Shown one piece after another: positions 8,400-16,223 of a DNA stretch of 30,161 nucleotides (position 1 is its first letter; every line of letters starts with the position of its first letter). Origin of the DNA: Desulfobacterales bacterium (GTDB lineage: Bacteria > Desulfobacterota > Desulfobacteria > Desulfobacterales > JAHEIW01); assembly GCA_030145015.1 (NCBI GenBank), contig JAQYWI010000050.1, positions 1 to 30,161 on the forward strand, written 5' to 3'. The notes under the pieces are model-generated. The model did no database searches. It was not told the origin of the DNA and worked only from the letters and a program-made list of their open reading frames with translations. The position numbers and the translations under genes are program-made.

Positions 8400-8428
8400 C
8401 CATTAAGGCAAAAGCGGTTTTAAGTCAA
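8400..8428 (-). promoter_or_regulatory. Candidate promoter for btuF leader
   Basis: On the minus strand TTGACT (8428-8423), 17-base spacer, TAATGG (8405-8400). Its spacing to the aptamer resembles the clearer btuB promoter. The -10 match is poor, so the call rests mostly on the analogous position. Confidence 0.45.
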
Positions 8429-8437
8429 GAAAATTGA

Positions 8438-8466
8438 TTGACAAAGGGTTCAGGTTAATTTATTGG
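8438..8466 (+). promoter_or_regulatory. Candidate promoter for the cobT leader
   Basis: Perfect TTGACA at 8438-8443, 17-base spacer, TATTGG at 8461-8466. It is back-to-back with the btuF promoter, with nine bases between the -35 boxes. Transcription from here would give a leader of about 450 bases that includes the dispersed repeat at 8551-8620 before the riboswitch. Confidence 0.4.
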
Positions 8467-8550
8467 GTTTGAAAAATTAGATCTAAAATCTGGTGGTGCC
8501 CATTAAAACTGTTTTGAAATTGCCAGATTTTGTTCGAGAGTTAGGCGTGA

Positions 8551-8620
8551 ATCGGTTCATTAGCGGAGCGTACATTTTAGTACGTGAGCATTGTGAAGCG
8601 GTTCGCAACGCGGCTGTCGG
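8551..8620 (-). repeat. Dispersed palindromic repeat, copy A
   Basis: Read on the minus strand the segment has GCCGCGTTGC, AATGCTCACGTAC and GTACGCTCCGC in order. A related sequence with GCTGCGTTGC, AAATGCTCACATAC and CTGCGC occurs at the right end of the window on the other strand. It contains a small GTAC...GTAC palindrome and no coding sequence. Confidence 0.5.
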
Positions 8621-8626
8621 GCAAAA

Positions 8627-8820
8627 GATGGTAATTTATAAACAGTTTTAGGGATAATAGGGAAACCGGTGTTAATCCGGTACGGACCCGCCGCTGTATT
8701 CGGGGACGAAACTCGCAAGATGCCACTGGTTCGGTACAAAACGGACCGGGAAGGTGCGGGGAGTAGGTTGATCCGAAAGTCAGAAGACCTGCCATCCGGT
8801 TTGGGTTTGAGGAGAAGGTA
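8627..8820 (+). promoter_or_regulatory. Cobalamin riboswitch controlling cobT
   Basis: Plus strand: P1 GATGG (8627-8631) pairs with CCATC (8792-8796). The core ATAGGGAAACCGG, GACCCGCCGCTGT, GATGCCACTGG and the B12 box GTCAGAAGACCTGCC are present. Downstream TTGAGGA (8807-8813) can pair with TCCTCAA (8823-8829), the 5' arm of the terminator, as an antiterminator. The CTCTG hairpin seen in the two minus-strand riboswitches is absent. Confidence 0.95.
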
Positions 8821-8857
8821 AATCCTCAAGCGTAGTATACGCTTGAGGATTTTTTTT
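8821..8857 (+). terminator. Rho-independent terminator of the cobT riboswitch
   Basis: AATCCTCAAGCGTA (8821-8834) pairs perfectly with TACGCTTGAGGATT (8838-8851) around a three-base loop, followed by a run of T to 8857. It lies 62 bases before the cobT start. Confidence 0.9.
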
Positions 8858-8919
8858 GAAAGGGTTTCCAACCGATTCAATATTTATATATGTTTTACAT
8901 CAAAAAGGAGATTTAAAGA

Positions 8920-9987
8920 ATGATGAAGATGGAGGAAATTATTGGAGGAATTAAGCCCGTTGACCAGGGGTGGATTCAAAAAGCACAGGAACGCACCGCC
9001 CAGCTGGTGATGCCCACCCGGGCCCTCGGGCGGTTGCATGAGATTTCCGAACAGCTTTGCGGAATCCAGGAAACCCTTGAGCCCTCCATAAGTCACAAGG
9101 CCATCCTGGTGATGGCCGGCGACCATGGGGTCGTTGAAGAAGGCGTGAGCGCCTATCCCCAGGAGGTCACCCCGGCAATGGTTCAGACATTTCTTGCCGG
9201 CGGTGCCGGGATCAATGCCATTTCCCGCCAGGTCGGCGCAGAGGTGTGGGTGGTGGATTTGGGTGTTATTGCGGACATCGATACAACCGGTTTGAAGGGA
9301 GCCGATCGCCTCATTGTTCAGAAGATTGCAAATGGTACCGCTAATTTTACCAGGGGGCCGGCCATGTCTCATCAGGATGCGGAAACCGCACTGGTGGCCG
9401 GCTTTGAAAAGGCCTCAAAACTTATGGGGGAGGGGGCTGATATTCTCGGCACCGGAGATATGGGGATCGGTAATACGACGCCTTCGGCCGCGATCGGTGC
9501 CGTTTTAACCGGGGCCACCCTGGAAGAAATGGTGGGGCGCGGGACCGGCGTCGATGACGCCGGATTGGCCCGCAAACGCGATGCGATTCGACGCGGTATC
9601 GAATTCAACACGCCCGAACCTGAAGACGGCCTGGACGTTTTGGCCAAAGTTGGCGGATTTGAGATCGGCGGCATTGCCGGCGCCATTCTTGCGGCCGCTT
9701 TTCAGCGACGCGCCGTGGTTGTGGATGGTTTTATTTCAACGGCCGGCGCTTTGATTGCCCATGCATTGTGTCCCACAGTTAAAGACTATTTGTTCGCCGG
9801 GCATTCATCGGAAGAGCCCGGTCATCGCCTTATGCTGCAACATCTGGGGCTTACGCCGATTCTTGATCTGGGCATGCGTCTGGGGGAGGGCACCGGAGCC
9901 GCCCTGGCGATGAGCGTTATGGAAGCCGCCGTTCGCATGTTTAAAGAGGTGTTGACTTTCGAAGAAGCCGGCGTCGCCAATAAATAA
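8920..9987 (+). CDS. cobT: Nicotinate-nucleotide--dimethylbenzimidazole phosphoribosyltransferase
   Basis: Transfers phosphoribose from nicotinate mononucleotide to the lower-ligand base (DMB or a related base) to make the alpha-ribotide used in nucleotide loop assembly. The 355 residues are the usual size. Visible motifs are VMAGDHGVVEEGVSAYPQEV (65-84), GGAGINAI (94-101), LGTGDMGIGNTTPSAAI (176-192), VDGFISTAGALIA (268-280), AGHSSEEPGH (293-302) and RLGEGTGAALA (320-330). Glu323 matches the catalytic glutamate of the family. AAGGAG lies nine bases upstream of the ATG. It is under its own cobalamin riboswitch and divergent from btuF. Confidence 0.96.
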   Translation: MMKMEEIIGGIKPVDQGWIQKAQERTAQLVMPTRALGRLHEISEQLCGIQETLEPSISHKAILVMAGDHGVVEEGVSAYPQEVTPAMVQTFLAGGAGINAISRQVGAEVWVVDLGVIADIDTTGLKGADRLIVQKIANGTANFTRGPAMSHQDAETALVAGFEKASKLMGEGADILGTGDMGIGNTTPSAAIGAVLTGATLEEMVGRGTGVDDAGLARKRDAIRRGIEFNTPEPEDGLDVLAKVGGFEIGGIAGAILAAAFQRRAVVVDGFISTAGALIAHALCPTVKDYLFAGHSSEEPGHRLMLQHLGLTPILDLGMRLGEGTGAALAMSVMEAAVRMFKEVLTFEEAGVANK

Positions 9988-10021
9988 AGAATTAGGTTTC
10001 GGGTGTCAGGTCTGAAAACAT

Positions 10022-10220
10022 AGGACTGAGGACTGAGTGCTGAGGTCTGAGGTCTATTGAAATAGAAAGGGGCGAAAATAGCCGTGCCAGTCCATGCCGG
10101 AAAACGACGACTCAAGGCCTCTGGAGGACGATCAGGGCCGGAAAACGACAAGTCCTGTTGAAATGGTCGGGCGCCAAGCAGGTTTTTTTGCTCAGTCCCC
10201 AGTCCCCAGTCCTCAGTCCT
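10022..10220. repeat. Heptamer-based long inverted repeat between cobT and nikO
   Basis: The left arm (10022-10055) is a run of degenerate GGACTGA units. The right arm (10191-10220) is the complementary CTCAGTCC/CCAGTCC series, with 14 bases (AGGACTGAGGACTG) matching perfectly. Between them the 13-mer GCCGGAAAACGAC occurs twice (10096-10108, 10137-10149). The right arm supplies the nikO stop codon. No convincing U-tract terminator is present between these convergent genes. Confidence 0.65.
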
Positions 10221-10953
10221 CTGTTTTCTCATGCCGATGCGGATAAACGCCGAGCTCATGGGCATGGACATGCTCGTGGAGATGTAATTCTTTGTCCAGA
10301 AGGATCTTACCGTCCTCCAGCGTGTAAACGGCGTCGACGATATCAGCCAGAAAATCAAAATCATGGGAAATGAGCAGATAGGAAAGATTGATGCCGGACA
10401 TAATTTCTTTGAGCTTGGCCTTGGTCTTCATATCCAGGCCATTGACGGGTTCGTCCAGGAGCAGAATTTCGGGTTCCATGGCCAAAACCGTTGCCAGAGA
10501 TACCAATCGTTTTTCCCCGCCGGACAGCTTAAATGTGATGCGGTCCTCAAATCCGTTCAAACCCAGAAAGGCCAGCGTTTTTTGAGCGATTTGGATGGCC
10601 TCGTTTTTGGGTTTGCCCAGGTTCAAGGGGCCGAAGGCCACGTCTTCCAGTACGGTTGGACTGAAAAGCTGGTCGTCGGCGTCCTGAAAGAGTAAGCCGA
10701 TACGACGGCGGACGTCCCTAAAATCTTTTTCGTCTTTGGCGGGCTTGCCGAAAATTTCAATCCGACCTGCGGTAGGTTTTAGCAACCCCATGATAAGGTG
10801 CAACAGGGTGGTTTTACCGCTGCCGTTGGGTGCGATCAAACCGATGCGGTCGCCCCTGTGAAAATGAAAGTCGAGGCTGGCAAGAACCTGAGGCCCTCCG
10901 GGATAGCCGAAAGATATTCCTTCAAGATTTATCAGCAGTTCATTTGTATTCAT
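10213..10953 (-). CDS. nikO: ECF transporter ATP-binding protein, NikO/CbiO type
   Basis: ATPase of a nickel or cobalt energy-coupling-factor importer. Its 246 residues hold Walker A APNGSGKTT (41-49), Q-loop Gln90, signature LSGGEKRL (143-150), Walker B EILLLDEP (162-169) and switch His197. The last 24 residues form a tail with seven His (HLHEHVHAHE and PHRHE, 224-241), probably metal-binding. The final residues and the TGA stop lie in the GGACTGA repeat tract. It is the distal gene of a K-M-L-Q-O cluster. Databases commonly call such proteins CbiO; metal specificity is set by the M subunit and is not proven here. Confidence 0.88.
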   Translation of the reverse strand: MNTNELLINLEGISFGYPGGPQVLASLDFHFHRGDRIGLIAPNGSGKTTLLHLIMGLLKPTAGRIEIFGKPAKDEKDFRDVRRRIGLLFQDADDQLFSPTVLEDVAFGPLNLGKPKNEAIQIAQKTLAFLGLNGFEDRITFKLSGGEKRLVSLATVLAMEPEILLLDEPVNGLDMKTKAKLKEIMSGINLSYLLISHDFDFLADIVDAVYTLEDGKILLDKELHLHEHVHAHELGVYPHRHEKTED

Positions 10954-10967
10954 GACGCTTTATCCCG

Positions 10968-11732
10968 CTAAAAAGCCTTGCCTTTTGACACTTCCATGAT
11001 GATCAAACCGATGATCAAGACCGTCATTATTATCGAAAACAGCCAGCCAGCCCTGCCGGTTTGGAATTCCTGCAGGCTGTAGAATTTTCCTTTGAATCCC
11101 CGGCACCGCATGGCCTGGTGAACCCTTTCAGCCCGGGCGGCCGAACGCACAAAGAGCATGCCGATAACGTATGAATAGGTCCGATATGTATTCATGTTTG
11201 TACCGGGTTGAAAACCGCGAATCTTGGCGGCGCGCAAAAGACGTTTATATTCCTGTTCGATGACAAATATATAGCGATAGGTCATCAAAAACAGATGCAC
11301 CATTTTTTCGGGTACCCGCAGCCGGTGCAGTGCATGGCCCAACGTGGCGATCGGCATGGTTGCAAGCAGGGCGATAAAAGCCAGCAAAATAGCATTAGAT
11401 TTCAAGGTGATCTGAGCCGCGAGGGTGACCCCCGGGCGGTAAATGGCAAAAGAACCCATGCGGGTCAATACGTCCCCGTGGAAGCTAAACGGCAGTATGA
11501 CCCATAAAAGAACGATCAGCGCATTGACCATGACGAGTCTTTTGAAAACTTCTTTGATACTTACCTGAGAGATTGAAATCAGAATTGCCGAGAGCACCAG
11601 GGCCGCTATTAAAACCGAGAATTGATACGAAAGGGCAACGACAAAGGCGTACAGAACCGTAAAACCCACGCGAATTCTGGGGTCTAGCCGATGAACGATC
11701 GAGCTTCCAATGGCAAAAGGTTCACTGATCAT
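10968..11732 (-). CDS. nikQ: ECF transporter transmembrane protein, NikQ/CbiQ type
   Basis: Integral T-component linking the ATPase to the metal-binding M subunit. The 254 residues contain about five to six hydrophobic segments and the coupling-helix signature ARAERVHQAMRCRGFKG (about 198-214), as in CbiQ/EcfT. The N-terminal HRLDPRIRVGF is also typical. Its ATG overlaps the nikL stop (ATGA), indicating coupled translation. nikO follows after 14 bases. Confidence 0.9.
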   Translation of the reverse strand: MISEPFAIGSSIVHRLDPRIRVGFTVLYAFVVALSYQFSVLIAALVLSAILISISQVSIKEVFKRLVMVNALIVLLWVILPFSFHGDVLTRMGSFAIYRPGVTLAAQITLKSNAILLAFIALLATMPIATLGHALHRLRVPEKMVHLFLMTYRYIFVIEQEYKRLLRAAKIRGFQPGTNMNTYRTYSYVIGMLFVRSAARAERVHQAMRCRGFKGKFYSLQEFQTGRAGWLFSIIMTVLIIGLIIMEVSKGKAF

Positions 11733-12220
11733 AGGGTTAATTTATTTTTTTTGCGCTTGCGAATATATGCCACAATGCCTGTCAGACCAAAGATACAGGC
11801 AATACCGATGATAATACCTTTGAGGGTGGTGCCTTCTTCCGGAACCGGCTTTTTTCCGGAAGCGGGCGCCTGAATCTCACTGGCCGCGATTGTCCACTCC
11901 GCCCGGTGTCCCGTGCCGGCTATCAAAACAATTTTTAAGTCGGTCTTTTCAGGCACTTTAAAAGAAAATTCGCCGTTTTCGTCTGCCGTTCCGGTAAGGA
12001 GCTCGGTTCCCTGGGGATCTATAACGATGATTTTACCCGCCTTCACTTTTTTTCCGCCGCTGAACTTGCTTTCCACATGGACGGTATCCCCCTCAACCCA
12101 TGCAAAGAGATTAACCCGGTGGGCATCCCCGGATTCGATTCGGACAAAAAAGAAGCAGACAACTAAAAATAAGTAGAAAACGGGTTTTGCCAAGTTCGAT
12201 TTAACAATACTAAGTTTCAT
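11729..12220 (-). CDS. nikL: NikL-type accessory membrane protein of a nickel/cobalt ECF transporter
   Basis: Predicted periplasmic protein anchored at both ends. An N-terminal hydrophobic signal/anchor (about 13-28) is followed by AHRVNLFAWVEGDTVHVES, then a carboxypeptidase-regulatory-like beta domain (IIVIDPQGTELLTGTADENG), GTGHRAEW, a linker, and a C-terminal helix (about 133-153) with a basic end. This layout matches NikL of NikKMLQO systems, which takes the place of CbiN/NikN. The His residues after the signal and in GHRAEW could bind metal. It lies directly before nikQ, with which it overlaps. Confidence 0.75.
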   Translation of the reverse strand: MKLSIVKSNLAKPVFYLFLVVCFFFVRIESGDAHRVNLFAWVEGDTVHVESKFSGGKKVKAGKIIVIDPQGTELLTGTADENGEFSFKVPEKTDLKIVLIAGTGHRAEWTIAASEIQAPASGKKPVPEEGTTLKGIIIGIACIFGLTGIVAYIRKRKKNKLTL

Positions 12221-12244
12221 GGGTCTGCTTCATGGTTTAACACA

Positions 12245-12380
12245 TAAATTCGAAATCCGAATACCGAAACTCGAAACAAATTCGAATGCCAAAGGACCAA
12301 AATTCTAAACGCTGTTTTGAACATTTGGATTTATGATTTTGAATTTGTTTCGAGATTCGAATTTCGTGCTTCGAATTTTA
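12245..12380. repeat. Long imperfect AT-rich palindrome between nikM and nikL
   Basis: Left arm 12245-12291 and right arm 12335-12380 are built from repeated TTCGAA/CGAAA words. The core CTCGAAACAAATTC (12270-12283) and GAATTTGTTTCGAG (12341-12354) is a perfect 14-base pair. It fills most of the 222-base gap inside an otherwise compact operon. No U-tract terminator was seen. Confidence 0.6.
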
Positions 12381-12442
12381 GCGCTTTTATTTAATCTTTG
12401 ATAAATCCATGTTCCCCAATTTCTTATAAAACTTTATAATAA

Positions 12443-13051
12443 TTACTGCTTTGAAGGCCCGGGCAACATCGTTGGCTGGACTTTCTTTAAAAAGGCCACG
12501 CACAAAGCCGTGACAATGCCTTCCATAATCATCACCGGAATGTGCGCCACAATGACAATGGCCGATACTTCCAAGAAATTTTCTTCGGTAAACACCAGGG
12601 CCAGCCCCAAAACAAGGGCGCTCAAAAGAACGGATAAAAAACCACAGGCAAAAGCCGCCGGGAGCGCCAGCGCGGATTTTTTATGAAGAAAGGGGCTGCA
12701 AACGATGTAACACAGCACTGCCGGTAAGGCCATGATCATCGTGTTGACCCCCAAAGCGGTAATGCCGCCGAATTGAAACAATATCGCCTGCAGTACCAGC
12801 GCCACCAGGATGGCCGGAAAGGCAGCCCAGCCCAATAACAACCCCACCAGCCCGTTGAGGATCAGGTGGGCATTGGCGGGCCCAACGGGAACATGAATCA
12901 GCGAGGCTACGAAAAATGCGGCTGAAAGCATACCGGCCTGGGCGATGCGGTCATAATCGAGTTTCTTCAGACCGATCGCCATTCCGGCCGCCGCCATTGC
13001 CCCGCCGGAAATGAGAACGGGTCCGGATAATACGCCTTCTGAAATATGCAT
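12443..13051 (-). CDS. nikM: Metal-binding S-component, NikM/CbiM type
   Basis: Substrate-capture membrane subunit of a nickel or cobalt ECF importer. The 202 residues begin MHISEGVLSGP; the N-terminal Met-His is the established metal-ligand end of CbiM/NikM. About seven hydrophobic segments follow, with the family segment HVPVGPANAHLILNGLVGLL at about 54-73 supplying further His ligands. The protein ends after a KKVQP tail without a fused CbiN/NikN domain. Cobalt and nickel versions are too similar to separate by eye; the neighbouring nikK and nikL favour nickel. Start context is weak (AAGAAG just before the ATG), with an ACGGACAA-type repeat immediately upstream. Confidence 0.9.
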   Translation of the reverse strand: MHISEGVLSGPVLISGGAMAAAGMAIGLKKLDYDRIAQAGMLSAAFFVASLIHVPVGPANAHLILNGLVGLLLGWAAFPAILVALVLQAILFQFGGITALGVNTMIMALPAVLCYIVCSPFLHKKSALALPAAFACGFLSVLLSALVLGLALVFTEENFLEVSAIVIVAHIPVMIMEGIVTALCVAFLKKVQPTMLPGPSKQ

Positions 13052-13058
13052 ATCTTCT

Positions 13059-13086
13059 TGTCCGTGGCCAGTTGTCCGTTGTCCTT
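13059..13086 (-). repeat. GGACAACGGACAA-type short tandem repeat upstream of nikM
   Basis: On the minus strand the segment reads as degenerate GGACAAC units ending eight bases before the nikM start codon. The same words occur upstream of gatC and of the 59-codon gene. Confidence 0.5.
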
Positions 13087-13134
13087 TGAGATGCGTTAGG
13101 CCTAAAAGGCTGGCGATTAAACGCCTAAAATATT

Positions 13135-13911
13135 TTAGCGCTGCTGCCAGTCGTGAAATTTGACCCAGATCACGGCACCAATTTCCACATCTTTGTCTAT
13201 CCCATTATGCTTCAATTTGAAATCTGCCGGCATTATAGCGGCAAAACCCCACCAGCCGGCTTTGGGTGCTGCGTAGGTAAACACACCGTTTTTATCGGCC
13301 TTGATTGTTTGAGTGATCATGTAAGGGGTTGGAGCTGTAACCCTGCCGTCTTTGTTGTAGTATTCCACCTCGATGGCGGCAAAAGGAACGGGTTTTCCAT
13401 TTTGCTTGACGATGCCCTGGAATACATTGCCTGTATACAGCCCGTAAGGCTTCGACAGGGGAACGATTTCAGCTTTCAGGCCAACCGCTTGATCCCAGCC
13501 TTCATCATCGCCGAAGGCAGTTACAACCGTCTTGGTGTAATGAACAATAAAGGTATCTTCAGCTGCCTCCCAGTATGGCTGCGGCTCCATGTAAAAGATA
13601 TAGACACCGGGGCGTTCGATTTTAAATTGAGCCGACCAGGCCGTACGCCCCATTACCGGCGTTTCTTTTAAGCGTCCAAGCAGATTATGATTTTCACCCT
13701 TGCTGAGCGCGCCGAATATTTTGGGCTTGATCATATCCATACCTTGGCCTTCGAAGGGATGAGAAAACGATAGGGCGAATGTCACCGTCCGGCCATCACC
13801 TTGCAGGATCATGGAATCGGACGGAATAATCATGCCGAAGTGAGCCAAACATGGGCTTTTCAAAATCAGAAAACCTAATGTGAGGACCAGGAAAATGAGC
13901 GGTTTTTTCAC
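13135..13911 (-). CDS. nikK: DUF4198 periplasmic protein, NikK-type
   Basis: Exported protein of 258 residues. A signal peptide (about 1-23, ending CLA) is followed by HFGMIIPS, so the mature protein starts with His, as in NikK and NikL. A DUF4198 beta-rich domain covers the rest, with FSHPFEGQGMDM, YWEAAEDTFIVHYTK and GWWGFAA. It is first in the K-M-L-Q-O cluster and probably presents metal to NikM at the periplasmic face. Only 21 bases separate it from the upstream membrane TPR gene, so no promoter of its own is evident. The DUF4198 assignment is good; the nickel role is from context. Confidence 0.75.
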   Translation of the reverse strand: MKKPLIFLVLTLGFLILKSPCLAHFGMIIPSDSMILQGDGRTVTFALSFSHPFEGQGMDMIKPKIFGALSKGENHNLLGRLKETPVMGRTAWSAQFKIERPGVYIFYMEPQPYWEAAEDTFIVHYTKTVVTAFGDDEGWDQAVGLKAEIVPLSKPYGLYTGNVFQGIVKQNGKPVPFAAIEVEYYNKDGRVTAPTPYMITQTIKADKNGVFTYAAPKAGWWGFAAIMPADFKLKHNGIDKDVEIGAVIWVKFHDWQQR

Positions 13912-13932
13912 CTTGCCTCCTAAGAGACATTT

Positions 13933-16134
13933 TCAATGATCTTTGATCAGTTCCTTGTATGCCAAAGAGTCTCTGATGTTAGCCAGATCAGGGTCTGTTT
14001 TGATGAGATCCCAGTTGTCATAACCCTTATTCACAGCCTGATCAAGCCAATTAATGGATTTATCAATTTCATTGAGCCTGGAATATGCAGCGGCGATATT
14101 ATAGTATGTCTTGATGTTGTCCGGCCAATAAATTAAAATTCTCTGAAATACAGACAGGGCTTCGGCATACGCTTTCTTTTTTGTATGTGCCAAGGCCAAA
14201 TTGTTAAGCGCCTGGAGATATTTGGGTTGAAGCCGGAGTGCATTTTCATATTGACCTATTGCATTGTTCAATTCTCCCTTTATAAGAAACAAATTGCCCA
14301 TCTCATAATGTAATTGCGGGTCATCCGGTGCAAGCCGTAATGCCCTTTGAATCCGTTCTGTATCATATTCGATTTTTTTCTGGACGGCCAATGCTTCTTT
14401 AAGATCGTTTTCAACCTCACTTAAACCAGGATTTAGGCGCACCGCTTCTTTTAGGTGGAAGATAGCTGTTTCAATTTCACCTTCCTGCATTAGCGTGACA
14501 CCTAATTTATGGTGAGCGTCAGCGTAGGCAGGATTTATTTGCAGGGCCTCCTTAAAACGATTGATGGCTTGATCGGCCTTGCCTTGCATGGCTAAGGCGA
14601 GCCCCAAGTTGAGATGGGTTTTTGAAGCATCAGGTTTTACTTTTAAGACTTTAAGGAAATGATTGATGGCGTCATTCATTTTACCCTGTTTTGCGAAGGC
14701 GACCGCCAAGTTGTGGTGTGCTTCAGGATTATTCGGCTTTATACGCAAGGCGATATTAAAATGATTGATAGCCTCATCTGTTCTTTCTAAGTCTAAAAGA
14801 CTTTTCCCCAAACTTGTATGGGGACGTGCTTTGTTAGGGGATTTCTGCACACTGTCACTCCATAAGGTAAGCGTGCTTTGCCATATCTTGTTTCTTTCAT
14901 ATGTCCAATATGAGAAAATTATAATTATGCTACATAGCATTGCAACAGTGAGCCATCTGGGTTTGATGTAGCGAAAAGCAAGTATAACGACCAATAAGCT
15001 CACCAGCATGGAGGGTAAATAGATACGGTGTTCATATATGATTGCCAGAGGGATAATAGAAGATTCTATTACAAGGTTTCCGAAAAACCAGATAATACAA
15101 AATGATATGAGCCGTTGCTTTTTGGACAGGTAAAAAGCGATCCCGACCAGGCCAAGGATGACAACCAAGGAAAACAGGGTGGTTGGCGGATTGATTAAGG
15201 AATAAGAGAGAGGAAAATCATAATCCAGGTTAAGCCTGGCCGGGTGAGGGAAAAAAATAAGACTCAGGTAATAGATGACCACCCGAAACTGAGTTAAAAT
15301 TCTTTCACCCAAGTTAAATTCAAATAATCCATAATCGTGAATTCTTTGGATTTTTTCCCAGGGGCTGAATCCTGTGTAAATAAAAAAAAGGAGAATAAAA
15401 AATGCGGTTATGCCTAGCAGGTATTTAAGACGCTTCTTGAACCACGCTTTGCTGAGATCTTGAAAAAAATACCATTCATAAACGAAAATAAAAAATGGCA
15501 ATGTTGCAGCGTTTTGTTTACAGCCTAACGCCAAAACCCAGGACAGTGCGGCACCGCTTAGCCAGCTCCATTTCTTAGCGGGTTGATCGGCAAGACGTCC
15601 CTTCAGATAAAGATAGAATGCCAGCATAAAAAACAGTGCTGCTAAGCTGTTGAGTCGCTGTACGATATAAGTGACCGACTGGGTTGCAATGGGATGAGCC
15701 AGCCAGATCAAAGCGGCAAAAAAAGCAATAATATCTGGGTGTTTATATCGGGCTTGAACGGCCGTTATTTTAAGTGTGGTTATTAGAAACAGGTAGAGTA
15801 AAAAAGCAGTCAATATATGAATGCTGATATTAACGACATGATAGCCCGTAACGTTATATTGATGGAAGAAGTAATTTAGCGCAAAAGTAAGGTTCCCCAG
15901 GGGTCTGGAATTGGATGCGCTTTTCCCGAAACCGGCGTCGAATATTTTTCTTAAATTTATATGTGTTAATCGAATGTCCGGATTTTCTTTAATTCTGGCA
16001 ATATCATCAAAAACAAATGGACTGTCGAAGGTATTGGAATACAATAAAAATCCGGTGACCGAAAATACCAAAAAGATTCCCAAGGCCAGCAAGAAGAATG
16101 AATTCATTTGATGAGGGGGGGATGCTTTCATCAT
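13933..16134 (-). CDS. GT-C-like multipass membrane protein with C-terminal TPR repeats
   Basis: Likely membrane glycosyltransferase using a polyprenyl-phosphate sugar, resembling TMTC/PMT-like proteins. About 730 residues: roughly ten membrane segments in the first ~410, with an acidic loop after the first helix (SPFVFDDIARI), the conserved HPIATQSVTYIVQRLNSLAA segment and YEHRIYLPS. Seven to nine 34-residue TPR units follow (for example HTSLGKSLLDLERTDEAINH, then AHHNLAVAFAKQG). A TTG at 16203 would add 23 residues without a ribosome site; ATGATG at 16134 is preferred. Donor and acceptor are unknown. It is the last gene of the glycan operon. Confidence 0.75.
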   Translation of the reverse strand: MMKASPPHQMNSFFLLALGIFLVFSVTGFLLYSNTFDSPFVFDDIARIKENPDIRLTHINLRKIFDAGFGKSASNSRPLGNLTFALNYFFHQYNVTGYHVVNISIHILTAFLLYLFLITTLKITAVQARYKHPDIIAFFAALIWLAHPIATQSVTYIVQRLNSLAALFFMLAFYLYLKGRLADQPAKKWSWLSGAALSWVLALGCKQNAATLPFFIFVYEWYFFQDLSKAWFKKRLKYLLGITAFFILLFFIYTGFSPWEKIQRIHDYGLFEFNLGERILTQFRVVIYYLSLIFFPHPARLNLDYDFPLSYSLINPPTTLFSLVVILGLVGIAFYLSKKQRLISFCIIWFFGNLVIESSIIPLAIIYEHRIYLPSMLVSLLVVILAFRYIKPRWLTVAMLCSIIIIFSYWTYERNKIWQSTLTLWSDSVQKSPNKARPHTSLGKSLLDLERTDEAINHFNIALRIKPNNPEAHHNLAVAFAKQGKMNDAINHFLKVLKVKPDASKTHLNLGLALAMQGKADQAINRFKEALQINPAYADAHHKLGVTLMQEGEIETAIFHLKEAVRLNPGLSEVENDLKEALAVQKKIEYDTERIQRALRLAPDDPQLHYEMGNLFLIKGELNNAIGQYENALRLQPKYLQALNNLALAHTKKKAYAEALSVFQRILIYWPDNIKTYYNIAAAYSRLNEIDKSINWLDQAVNKGYDNWDLIKTDPDLANIRDSLAYKELIKDH

Positions 16135-16223
16135 TTCATATTCAGTTCCATATGATAGCGGTTGATTTTTGCTTTTTATATGCGCACTGATTATGTGGTA
16201 CAATTTCTAAGGTAAGATTTCAT

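Noticed and set aside
8560..8880. Minus-strand reading frame of 106 codons over the cobT leader
   Set aside because: It is antisense to a conserved riboswitch and a dispersed repeat, with no protein-like features.
10022..10220. CRISPR-like array
   Set aside because: Units are seven bases and contiguous, without spacers of uniform length, and no cas genes are near.
9822..10364. 180-codon minus-strand frame across the cobT/nikO junction
   Set aside because: It overlaps cobT and nikO in another frame and is built largely from the heptamer repeat.
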